From contig VGFB01000132.1 of NCBI GenBank assembly GCA_016869015.1, forward strand, positions 1 through 8,305: a stretch of DNA of 8,305 nt, in the 5' to 3' direction. The position numbers and the translations under genes are program-made. Position 1 is the first letter of the stretch. Each line of letters begins with the position of its first letter. Below the pieces are notes generated by a model. That model made no database searches. It had not been told where the DNA came from and saw only the letters and a program-made list of their open reading frames with translations. The DNA is from Armatimonadota bacterium. GTDB taxonomy: Bacteria; Armatimonadota; Zipacnadia; Zipacnadales; VGFC01. This document shows, one piece after another, positions 1 to 7,400 of this stretch.

Positions 1-1724
1 TCGACCCGAACCCCGACGTGGCGCCCGATGACCCCGGGCGCGGCAAGTTCAACCGCAGCCTTTTCGATGTCGTCTTGCCGGGCGACGGCCGCATCGGGTT
101 CTACTGGAACATCGACGACCGCAGCATGAGGGCCTACTACAAGCAGGGCTCCGACTACCCTCTCCTCCTGACGAGCGCTTCCTCCTGGCGGAAGGGGGAG
201 TGGCACCACGTCGCGCTGACCTGGGGCGACGAGACCTCGGTCTGGATCGACGGGCAGCAGGTCGCCTCCCGGCCTCACCGGGGCACACTCGACCGGGCGC
301 TGGAGGGCGCCACGATCCAGCTGGGCCTGACAGCCTGCGAGTTCGACGTGGACGAGGTGCGCATCTCCGACACTGCTCGCACGGCGTTCGACCTCGCGCA
401 GCCGCCGGCCCTCGATGAGCACACGCTCCTTCTCGACCGCTTCGACGCCGACTTCGTCCCCGACGGCCGGCGGGCCACCGCGCCCGAGAAGGGCGCCCCC
501 GGAGTGCCCGGGGTCGGCACGAGCTTCGTCGAGGGCCGCTTCGGGCGCGCGCTGGCCTTGTACGGAGCCGGCCCGCCGAAGTCGATCCTGGATCGCCTGG
601 CGGAGCTGGGCGTGCGGACCATCTGCTTCCACGAGCACTGGACGGACATTCAGGACGCCACCTCGACGCCTTACGAGCAGGAGCTGCGGGACCTCGTCGC
701 CGCCTGCCACGCGAAGGGGATCAGGCTGCTGCTGTACTTCGGCTACGAGATGAGCGACATCGCCCCGGAGTGGGACCTGTACTCCGACGAGTGCCTCGTC
801 TACCCGCGCGCGGGGGGCTACAAGCGCCAGCCCGAGCAAACCGCCTACATCGTCTGCTACAACAGCCCGTGGCAGGATGAGCTGGCGGACGGCATCGCGA
901 GGCTCATCGACGAGTTCGACATCGATGGCGTCTACCTCGACGGCACTGCGAACCCCTGGGGCTGCGCAAACGTGCACCACGGGTGCGGGTACGAGCGGCC
1001 CGATGGGACGGTCGGGACCACCTACACCTTCTTCGCGACCCGGGAGATGATGCGGCGCATCTACACCGTCGTGAAGTCCCGCAAGCCCGACGGCCTCGTG
1101 AACGTGCACCAGTCCACCTGCATGACGATCCCGACCCTCGCCTGGGCGACCAGCTACTGGGATGGCGAGCAGTTCGGCGGCCTGGACGCCGGGCCGTTCG
1201 CGCTGGAGGTCCTGCCCCTGGAGGCCTTCCGCTGCGAGTTCATGGGGCGCAACTGGGGCGTCCCGGCCGAGCTGCTCTGCTACGAGCGGCCCTACACCTA
1301 CCACCAGGCCATGTCCTTCAGCCTGCTGCATGACGTGCTGGTGCGGGGGGGCCTCGGCGGGTCGCTGGAGCTGGAGTCGAGGCTCTGGCATGTCATGGAG
1401 GACTTCGGCCGCTCCCGGGCGCGGTTCATCCCGTACTGGGAGGACAGTGGGTGCTTCCGTACGAGCGCGCCCACGGTGAAGGTCAGCGGCTACGCTCGGG
1501 GCGCCAAGGGCGTCATGCTCGTTGTCTCGAACCTCGGCAAGGACCCGATCGACGCCCGCATCGAGCTCGACCGCCGGGCCCTCGGCTTGCCCGCGCAGGC
1601 GGGGCTGGCGGCTGCCGACGCCATCGCAGAGACGCCGATGCCGATCGAGGGCGAGGCGGTGAGCGTTCGCCTGGAGTCCCTCGACTTCCGCGTGGTGCGC
1701 GTCACGCCGGAGGGTTTGCGATGA
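1..1724 (+). CDS. LamG plus TIM-barrel glycoside-hydrolase-like protein (5' end outside window)
   Basis: The frame is open to the left edge, so the GTG at 18 is probably internal. About 570 residues are visible. A LamG/concanavalin-like beta-sandwich comes first (to about base 400), with the typical 'GEWHHVALTW' and 'DEVRISDTAR' segments. A second short LamG-like stretch follows (about 415-575, 'LLLDRF', 'GRFGRALAL'). A (beta/alpha)8-type barrel spans about 580-1440 with 'FHEHWTDIQ', 'RLLLYFGYE', 'DGVYLDGTANPWG' and 'WDGEQFGG', and the C-terminal domain is a beta-sandwich. The layout resembles planctomycete-type glycoside-hydrolase-domain proteins (GH123/DUF6067-like); this is recognition from memory, without a search. 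Candidate catalytic acids are the Asp at 939-941 and the Asp and Glu at 1161-1169. LamG probably binds a glycan. The stop overlaps the creatininase start (ATGA), suggesting coupling. Hydrolase activity and substrate are inferred. Confidence 0.85.
   Translation, partial: DPNPDVAPDDPGRGKFNRSLFDVVLPGDGRIGFYWNIDDRSMRAYYKQGSDYPLLLTSASSWRKGEWHHVALTWGDETSVWIDGQQVASRPHRGTLDRALEGATIQLGLTACEFDVDEVRISDTARTAFDLAQPPALDEHTLLLDRFDADFVPDGRRATAPEKGAPGVPGVGTSFVEGRFGRALALYGAGPPKSILDRLAELGVRTICFHEHWTDIQDATSTPYEQELRDLVAACHAKGIRLLLYFGYEMSDIAPEWDLYSDECLVYPRAGGYKRQPEQTAYIVCYNSPWQDELADGIARLIDEFDIDGVYLDGTANPWGCANVHHGCGYERPDGTVGTTYTFFATREMMRRIYTVVKSRKPDGLVNVHQSTCMTIPTLAWATSYWDGEQFGGLDAGPFALEVLPLEAFRCEFMGRNWGVPAELLCYERPYTYHQAMSFSLLHDVLVRGGLGGSLELESRLWHVMEDFGRSRARFIPYWEDSGCFRTSAPTVKVSGYARGAKGVMLVVSNLGKDPIDARIELDRRALGLPAQAGLAAADAIAETPMPIEGEAVSVRLESLDFRVVRVTPEGLR
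1709..1714 (+). promoter_or_regulatory. Ribosome binding site for the creatininase leader start
   Basis: GGAGGG lies six bases before the ATG at 1721, inside the last codons of the upstream gene. It supports initiation at the leader-containing start and makes translational coupling optional rather than obligatory. Confidence 0.6.
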
Positions 1725-2536
1725 ACCGCCGCGAGTTCTGCGTGGGCGCGGCCGCCGCGGCGGCGCTCGCCCGACCGCTGACCGCTCAGCAGACGGAGGA
1801 GACCGCCATGACCAACCAGCTGAGAACCGACGTGCAGATGCAGTTCATGCGCCCGTGGCAGCTGGAGGCCGCGGCGCGGCGCTTCCCGGTGGTATACGTG
1901 CCCTTCGGGCTGATCGAGTGGCACGGGCGGCATCTGCCGCTGGGGAACGACGCGATCAAGGCCCATGCCATCCTGGTGAAGTGCGCCGAGCAGTTCGGCG
2001 GGGTCGTCTACCCGCCGGTGTACTTCCATGCGGGCTTCGATCGGGCGCACCTCGAGCCGCTCCTCACGCAGCTGTTCCGGCAGTTGAGGCACACGGGCTT
2101 CCGGGTGATCATCGGGGTCTCGGGTCACAACATCCGGGAGCAGATCGACATGATCGAGGCCGGGCTGGCGCCGGCGATCGAGGAGGGTGGGGTGTGCGGC
2201 GTCGGTCTGTGGGAGATGACGCTCAGCCAAGGCCCGGAGTCCGACTCCGACCACGCGGCGAAGTGGGAGACGTCGAACATGCTGTTCTTCTACCCGGATC
2301 TCGTCGAGATGCAGGCTCTGGGCGACGGCCCCCTGGCGCCGAACATGCAGGCGCCCGACGGCATTGGGGGTCTCGACCCGCGCGTCCATGCCTCGGCGGA
2401 GGTGGGGAGGAGGAACGCCGAGCTCTGCGCGGAAGCCATCGGCCGCAAGGCCCAGGAGCTGCTCGCCTCCCTTCCCGAAGACCAGCGCGGCTTCGGTCAG
2501 GAGAAGATCAGTCCGGAGCGCTGGTGGCTCATCTGA
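1721..2536 (+). CDS. Creatininase-family amidohydrolase with Tat-like leader
   Basis: 271 aa from the ATG at 1721. The creatininase (creatinine amidohydrolase) fold is shown by 'FGLIEWHGRHLPLGND' (E66, H68, D77), 'GVSGHN' (H136) and 'KWETSNML' (E183), the family's metal-ligand regions in the right order. Members cleave cyclic amides or related C-N bonds using two metal ions. The N-terminus reads MNRREF followed by an alanine-rich stretch and an A-x-A-like end near residue 22, resembling a twin-arginine signal. The start at 1721 has GGAGGG six bases upstream and overlaps the previous stop by four bases. A second ATG at 1808 (M30) has GGAGGAG six bases upstream and would give a leaderless 242-aa protein that keeps the whole catalytic domain. 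The usual NGHGGN is reduced to SGHN, so substrate or metal use may differ. In this neighbourhood a role in processing an amide-bearing sugar product is possible but speculative. Confidence 0.88.
   Translation: MNRREFCVGAAAAAALARPLTAQQTEETAMTNQLRTDVQMQFMRPWQLEAAARRFPVVYVPFGLIEWHGRHLPLGNDAIKAHAILVKCAEQFGGVVYPPVYFHAGFDRAHLEPLLTQLFRQLRHTGFRVIIGVSGHNIREQIDMIEAGLAPAIEEGGVCGVGLWEMTLSQGPESDSDHAAKWETSNMLFFYPDLVEMQALGDGPLAPNMQAPDGIGGLDPRVHASAEVGRRNAELCAEAIGRKAQELLASLPEDQRGFGQEKISPERWWLI
1795..1801 (+). promoter_or_regulatory. Internal ribosome binding site before Met30 of the creatininase gene
   Basis: GGAGGAG sits six bases before the in-frame ATG at 1808, just after the predicted leader. It is at least as good as the site at 1709-1714. 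It either marks the true start or allows a second, cytoplasmic product. The stretch also encodes Thr-Glu-Glu, so it could be chance. Confidence 0.5.
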
Positions 2537-2553
2537 TGCCTTTGGGGACTGAC

Positions 2554-2582
2554 GCCGCGACTCAGCCTCACCGAGTTGCGGC
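2554..2582 (+). terminator. Hairpin after the creatininase gene, possible terminator
   Basis: GCCGCGACT (2554-2562) pairs with AGTTGCGGC (2574-2582), including one G-U pair. C2563 with G2573 adds a tenth pair, leaving a nine-base loop. It lies 17 bases after the creatininase stop and before the acetyltransferase ribosome binding site. The following bases (TTCTACCCC) are not a real T-tract, so termination strength is uncertain. Confidence 0.4.
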
Positions 2583-2615
2583 TTCTACCCCCGGAGTCCG
2601 GAGAGGAGAAGCTGA

Positions 2616-3113
2616 ATGGAGAGGCAACCTGTCGGTGAGATCCGCCCGGCCCGAGCCAAGGACGCCGAACGCTGCGGCGACATCGCGGTCGTGGCGTGGC
2701 AGCGCGTGTTCGAGGCGTGGGAGCAGCTGCTGGGGCCTGAGATCTTCGCGCAGCACTACGTGGGCTGGGAGGAGCGGAAGCGCGCCGAGGTCGTCGGCCT
2801 GGTCCGGGAGCGCCCGGAGCAGGCCATCGTGACCGAGGTCGACGGGGAGATCGCCGGCTTCCTGACCTTCTACCTGCCCGGTGCCGAGGGCGTAGGGGAG
2901 ATCGGCAACAACGCGGTGCATCCGGACTGGCAGGGCCGCGGCATCGGCGAGCGCCAGTGCCGCCGCGCGCTGGATCTGTTCCGGGAACGGGGCCTTAGCG
3001 GCGCCACCGTCTACACGGGCCTGGACGAGGGCCACGCGCCGGCGCGCGCCCAGTACCGCAAGGCGGGCTTCCGGCTGAGCACCCCTCACATCCGCTACTT
3101 CATGGAGCTCTGA
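2616..3113 (+). CDS. GNAT-family N-acetyltransferase
   Basis: 165 aa, the usual length for a single-domain GNAT enzyme, which transfers an acetyl group from acetyl-CoA to an amine. The sequence starts with the typical 'IRPARAKDAE' strand and helix (residues 9-18). The central strands 'AIVTEVDGEIAGFLTFYL' (70-87) follow, then motif A 'NNAVHPDWQGRGIGE' (98-112), whose Q-G-R-G-I-G loop binds the pyrophosphate of acetyl-CoA. The C-terminal part 'ARAQYRKAGFR' is the usual last helix and strand. There is no signal peptide, so it is cytoplasmic. AGAGGAG lies seven bases before the ATG. It has its own ribosome binding site and a hairpin upstream, and it converges with the next gene, so it looks like an independent unit. 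The acceptor is unknown; small-molecule or protein N-acetylation cannot be told apart. Confidence 0.9.
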   Translation: MERQPVGEIRPARAKDAERCGDIAVVAWQRVFEAWEQLLGPEIFAQHYVGWEERKRAEVVGLVRERPEQAIVTEVDGEIAGFLTFYLPGAEGVGEIGNNAVHPDWQGRGIGERQCRRALDLFRERGLSGATVYTGLDEGHAPARAQYRKAGFRLSTPHIRYFMEL

Positions 3114-3134
3114 AGGGCGAGGCCGGTGCGGTCT

Positions 3135-3530
3135 TCAGGGCAGGTCGGCGACGTTCACGTAGGCGTAGAGCCGCATCTCGTGCGGCGTGCCTAACGGGTC
3201 CTCGCATTGTAGGATGTACTTCACCGCGTACTTAGTCAGCCCGTTGGGGCTGCCCTCGAGGTCCACGTCCGGATTCGCCATGGCCTTCCCGTCGATCCGG
3301 ATGGCAGCCTTCTCGCCGGTCAGCGCGCGTTCAGCCTCGACCGTGTGGCCTCCCCCATCCAACTCGTAGGTGGCGGCGAGCTCAAGCCTCCCGGCCACCA
3401 GCGCCTTGTAGTCCACCTCGCCCTTCACGTTCTGCAGCTTGCGCCCGTCGAGCTTCCCGGCGACGATCTTCCGGGCATCCGCCACCTCCCGGATGATCTC
3501 GATCAGCGACAGCGCTCGCACCACCAGCAT
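3135..3530 (-). CDS. Hypothetical protein, 131 aa, unknown fold
   Basis: I do not recognise this protein. It looks like real coding sequence because nearly all codons end in G or C and the composition is balanced, unlike the Arg/Pro-rich overlapping frames. It starts with a short amphipathic helix-like stretch ('LVVRALSLIEIIREVADARK'). About 100 residues with alternating beta-type pattern follow ('GRLELAATYEL', 'KAAIRIDGKAM', 'KYAVKYILQCED', 'EMRLYAYVNVADL'). There is no signal peptide or membrane segment. The ATG at 3530 is preceded on its strand by GAGGGGG at eight bases. The frame stays open further upstream, but that part is Arg/Pro-rich with no ATG start, so the chosen start is preferred. 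The gene converges with the acetyltransferase gene, 21 bases apart, and is divergent from the secreted-protein gene. Confidence 0.72.
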   Translation of the reverse strand: MLVVRALSLIEIIREVADARKIVAGKLDGRKLQNVKGEVDYKALVAGRLELAATYELDGGGHTVEAERALTGEKAAIRIDGKAMANPDVDLEGSPNGLTKYAVKYILQCEDPLGTPHEMRLYAYVNVADLP

Positions 3531-3702
3531 CCGACTCGCCCCCTCGTCCGGCAGAGTGATGAGCCGCCGACTCCATGAACACCCTGGTGTTCGGCGGCCC
3601 GGCGCCCCGGCCCTTCGGCGGAGTCCGGGTGAAGGAGGAAGGCGCGGTGCGGGCCAACTACCCGGTGGATGTCATCCTGGACCGGACGGGAGGGGTACCG
3701 AG
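3531..3702. other. Divergent intergenic region
   Basis: This 172-base gap separates the starts of the minus-strand hypothetical gene and the plus-strand secreted-protein gene. It must hold the promoters of both if they are transcribed separately. I see no convincing -35/-10 pair by eye. It contains a perfect dyad (3577-3592), a doubtful small ORF, a very GC-rich stretch (about 3592-3625), and the ribosome binding site GGGAGGGG (3688-3695) of the gene at 3703. Confidence 0.5.
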
Positions 3703-3724
3703 ATGCGCAGAGGCTTGGCGGTAG
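3575..3724 (+). CDS. Possible small ORF or gene remnant, 49 aa (doubtful)
   Basis: An ATG-initiated frame encodes 49 residues beginning MNTLVFGGPAPRPFGG and containing 'VRANYPVDVILDRTGG'. Codons before the overlap end almost only in G or C, and the composition looks protein-like. However, no ribosome binding site precedes it, an in-frame stop lies only 15 bases before the ATG, and its end overlaps the next gene by 22 bases. It could be a small protein, the remnant of a decayed gene, or leader sequence. I do not recognise it. Confidence 0.25.
   Translation: MNTLVFGGPAPRPFGGVRVKEEGAVRANYPVDVILDRTGGVPRCAEAWR
3577..3592. promoter_or_regulatory. 16-bp perfect dyad, candidate operator
   Basis: GAACACC-CT-GGTGTTC is a perfect 7+2+7 inverted repeat, 46 bases upstream of the minus-strand start and 110 bases upstream of the plus-strand start. 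The size and symmetry suit a dimeric transcription factor. No regulator gene is present in the window, and part of the dyad lies in a possible small ORF, so chance is not excluded. Confidence 0.35.
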
Positions 3725-4431
3725 TGTTGCTGGTGCTGCTGCTGGTGGTGGTCTCCGCGGCTTGCGCTCAGGACGGCCGGAGCGTTGTCGTGCGCGGGAA
3801 CGGCCAGTTGCTGATCCGGGACGCTGAGGGCGACTTCGGAACGTTGGAGATCAACCTCCACAACTCGAACTGGCAGTATGCCTCCCAGACGGAGGCGACC
3901 GCGACCTCCGAGGACACGGTGGGTGGCGGGAAGCGCGTCGCGGGGACGATTCCCGTCCCGCAGGTAGTGGGGGCCGCCCTCTCGTTCCTGGAGACGATCA
4001 CGCCGACGGAGGACGGGCTGAAGATCGCCTATGAGCTGCAACCCGCGGGCCCGCTGGTTCTGAACGGGCTGCAGATCTCCCTGCTGCTTCCCGCGGAGCG
4101 CTTCGGCGGGGAGCATCTGGTCCTCAAGGGCGCTGAGGTCGCCGACCGGCGGATCGCCCTGCCTCGGACGCTGGACCCGAATGCCTGGCAGCTTGGGACC
4201 GTTCAGGCGAACGCGGTGCAGATCGGCGCCGATGAGGCGACGGCGCTGATGGCCAAGATCGACAAGACCTACGGCCTGATCCTCCACGACCTGCGGCAGT
4301 GGGAGCGCGAGGAGTTCGAGATTCGCCTGCCGCTGGTCCAGGAGGACCAGGGGAAGATGCTGAGCACCACGGACCGGTTCAGCGTGGAGATCACCCTCGG
4401 GCCGGGTGGGATCAGTGTGACCGGTCCGTGA
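3703..4431 (+). CDS. Exported beta-rich protein of unknown function
   Basis: 242 aa. The N-terminus MRRGLAVVLLVLLLVVVSAA has a basic n-region and a long hydrophobic core. It ends in A-C-A before QDG, which fits signal peptidase I after residue 23. The Cys could instead suggest a lipoprotein, but Ser at -3 makes a poor lipobox. The mature part alternates beta-strand-like segments ('GQLLIRDAEGDFGTLEINL', 'GLKIAYELQPAGPLVLNGLQISLLLP', 'DRFSVEITLGPGGISVTG') and has one helical stretch near the C-terminus. This suggests a beta-sandwich of the carbohydrate-binding or glycosidase-accessory kind, but I know no family for it. GGGAGGGG seven bases upstream supports this start over upstream in-frame ones. 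It lies 25 bases before the giant propeller gene and is probably co-transcribed with it. Confidence 0.82.
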   Translation: MRRGLAVVLLVLLLVVVSAACAQDGRSVVVRGNGQLLIRDAEGDFGTLEINLHNSNWQYASQTEATATSEDTVGGGKRVAGTIPVPQVVGAALSFLETITPTEDGLKIAYELQPAGPLVLNGLQISLLLPAERFGGEHLVLKGAEVADRRIALPRTLDPNAWQLGTVQANAVQIGADEATALMAKIDKTYGLILHDLRQWEREEFEIRLPLVQEDQGKMLSTTDRFSVEITLGPGGISVTGP

Positions 4432-4456
4432 TCGGAGCGGGCCCTGGGGGGCGCTC

Positions 4457-7400
4457 ATGTTCCGCCGCGCCGTTCCCAGCCTCTCGGTTCTGCTGTGCCA
4501 GGCCGTCGGCGCAACGGCCTGCGCGCAAGGCGCCGCCGCCTCCGCCCGTGGGTTGCTGGAGGCCAGCGGTGTGCGGGGCGGACTGGTGGTCCTCGTTGGG
4601 TGCCCTGACCCCGACCTCCCGGCGGCCTTGGGCGAAGGGCCGTCGTACGTGGTTCAGGCACTGGACACGGACCCCGCGCGGGTCGAGCGGGCACGGGAGG
4701 CAGCATGGGCGGCCGGCCGGTACGGCCGCGTCTCGGTCGACCGGTGGAACGGCCGCCGGCTTCCCTACGCCGACGGGATCGTGTCGCTGCTCGCTGCGCC
4801 CGGGGCGCTGCGCCCCTTGGCGTCGGAGATCGAACGCGTCTTGATCCCCGGTGGCGCGCGGTGCCTGCGCCAGGGCGGCGGCTGGCAGGTCGAGCGGAAG
4901 CCCGTCCCCTCGACAACCGACGAGTGGGGGCACATGCTCCACGATCCGACCAACAACGCCGTCGCCCTCGACCGGCAGGTCGGCCCTCCGCATCGCGTCC
5001 AGTGGTACGCACCCCCCAAGCACGCGCGGCACCACGAGCACCTTGCCAGTGTGAGCGTGGTCGTCTCGGCCGGCGGCCGGCTGTTCTACATCGTCGACGA
5101 GGCGCCGACGGCCTCGCTGTCGTTGCGGCCGCAGTGGCAGCTCGTAGCGCGGGATGCCTACAACGGTCTCGTGCTCTGGCGACGTCCGATCGACTCGTGG
5201 GAGTCGTACTTGCGGGCGTTTCGCTCGGGCCCTCCGGAGCTGGGGCGACGCCTGGTCGCCACGGAGGCGGCGGTCTACGTCACGCTGGGCTATCGGGCGC
5301 CCGTTGCGGCCCTCGATCCGGCCACAGGGGAGACCCTCCGCACGTACGAGGGCACCGAGGGCGCCCAGGAGATGCTCTGCGCCGACAGGACGCTCTACGT
5401 CGTCACCTCCACTCCCACGGCCGGTGGGACAGACGCGAAGTCCGTGATGGTGGTGGATGCGGCCTCCGGGGCACTGCTCTGGCAGCGCTCCGACGTGCAG
5501 CCGCTCCCGGTCTCGCTGGCCGTCCAGGGAGACCACGCCTACTTCCTCGACCGGGCGGCGGGGGTCGTCTGCCTGGACGGGAAGACGGGCCGGGACGTGT
5601 GGCGAACGCCGCGGCCGGTCACCGACAAGCGGCCGGGTTTCTCCTCACCCACGCTCGTCGCGGCCGGGGAGGTCGTGCTCTGCGCAGACCGGGTCGTGGG
5701 CGAGACGGACAACCTCGACCCTCGCACCGGCGAGCGGATCCCTCAGTGGCTGGCCGAGGGCGGGGGGCTGGGCGAGCTCGTAGCGCTCTCCGCGAGGACC
5801 GGGGAGAGGCTCTGGTCCTGTCCCTGCGCCGAGGCCTACCACTCCGCCTTCGATGTGTTGGTGGTTGATGGGCTGGTGTGGGTCGGACAGACCCGCTCGC
5901 GCAACCGGACGGATTTCGATGAGGGCCGCGACCTGCTGACGGGGGAGGTGAAGCGCAAGCTCGACACCTCGCTCGCCTTCAGGACCACCATGCCGCACCA
6001 CCGCTGCCACCGGAATCGGGCGACCAGTCGGTACCTGGTGATGGGTCGAACGGGCGTGGAGTTCATCGACCTGCTGACCGGGGAGGCGTTGAGGCATCAC
6101 TGGACGCGCGGGACCTGCCAGTTCGGCACGCTGCCCTGTAACGGGCTGCTGTACGTGCCGCCGCATTCCTGCGCGTGCTTCATCGAGGCCAAGCTCGCCG
6201 GCTTCTACGCCTACGCCCCGAAGCCGGAAGGCGGGGCGCCGCGGGCAAGGGACGAGGCTGACGCGGAGCGTCTGCATCGCGGCCCGGTCCATGGGGAGCC
6301 GCTGTCCGCCGAGGAGGCCTCGGCCGCCGACTGGCCGACCCATCGCCATGACGCGGCGAGAAGCGGCAGCACCCCGGCGGGCGTGACGGCCGAGCTCCAG
6401 CCGCAGTGGTCGGTCCAGATCGGGGAGGGCCCGACGGCGCCGGTCATCGCCGGGGGGCGCGTGCTGGTCGCCTCGCGGGACACGCACACCGTTCACGCCC
6501 TCGACGCCGACACGGGGAGAAGCGAGTGGCGCTTCACGGCGGGGGGGAGAATCGACTCGCCGCCGACGCTCGCGGGCGGCCGGGCCGTCTTCGGCTGCGC
6601 GGACGGCTACGTGTACTGCCTGCGGGCCTCGGACGGCGCCCTGGCCTGGCGCTTTCGCGCTGCGGCGGAAGACCGGCGGATCGTCGCGTCCGACCAGCTG
6701 GAGTCCGTTTGGCCCGTCTCCGGAGCGGTGCTGGTCCAGGGCGACTCGGTCTACCTGGCCTCCGGGCGTTCCTCGTACCTCGACGAGGGGCTCACCGTCC
6801 ACCGTCTGAGCCTCGCGGACGGTGGAATGCTCGCGGAGCGCACGGTCTACAGCCGGGACCCCGACACTGGAGAGCAGCCGGAGGAGCCGATCATGTTCGA
6901 GATGCCCGGCGCGCTGCCGGACGTCCTCTCCTCCGACGGCAAGCTCGTCTACATGAGGCATCTCGCTTTCGATCGGGGGACTCTCGAGCCGCGTGAGGCC
7001 CCGGCGCACCTCTACAGCCCCGCCGGGTTCCTCAACGATGACTGGTGGCACCGCACCTATTGGGTCTATGGGACGCACTTCTACAGCGGCTACATCGGCT
7101 GGTACTTCGCCGGTCGCGAGACTCCAGCGGGCCGCCTGCTGACCGTGGACGAGGCGTCGATCTACGGCTTCGGCTACAGGCCCGACTTCTACCGGGGCGC
7201 GACCGACCGCCAGTACATGCTGTTCGGCCTCGACCGGGGGGTGCAGCCGCCTCAGCCTGCACCGGACTACAAGCGCGCCAACACCGATTACCCGGCCGGA
7301 GGCCCGGGGAAGTTCGCCGTGACCCACCGCTGGGCGCAGGACGTGCCGCTGCTCGTGCGGGCGATGGTGAGGGCTGGGGGGAGCCTCTTCGTCGCGGGTC

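Noticed and set aside
560..600. Possible deletion where the second LamG-like stretch runs straight into the barrel
   Set aside because: The frame is intact, and I recall similar short joins in related LamG-barrel proteins, so this is probably the normal domain order.
1490..2389. Long minus-strand frame opposite the creatininase gene
   Set aside because: Its product is rich in Arg, His and Pro and has no family features, while the plus strand encodes clear creatininase motifs.
3439..3702. Upstream extension of the secreted-protein gene to an earlier ATG
   Set aside because: The extension is Arg/Pro-rich, runs antisense through the 131-aa gene and would bury the signal peptide. The ATG at 3703 has a strong ribosome binding site.
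3718..3755. Tandem-like GTGCTGCTG/GTGGTG repeat
   Set aside because: It encodes the Leu/Val hydrophobic core of the signal peptide and is explained by codon use.
4412..5536. 374-codon minus-strand open frame
   Set aside because: It overlaps the signal peptide, methyltransferase-like head and first blades on the plus strand, and shows no protein features of its own.
5990..6185. c-type haem binding in the Cys-rich part of the first propeller
   Set aside because: No CxxCH motif is present; the cysteines are spaced as C-x-C or singly.
5645..7327. 560-codon minus-strand open frame
   Set aside because: It is opposite the plus-strand propeller repeats, and its composition is typical of an antisense frame in GC-rich DNA.
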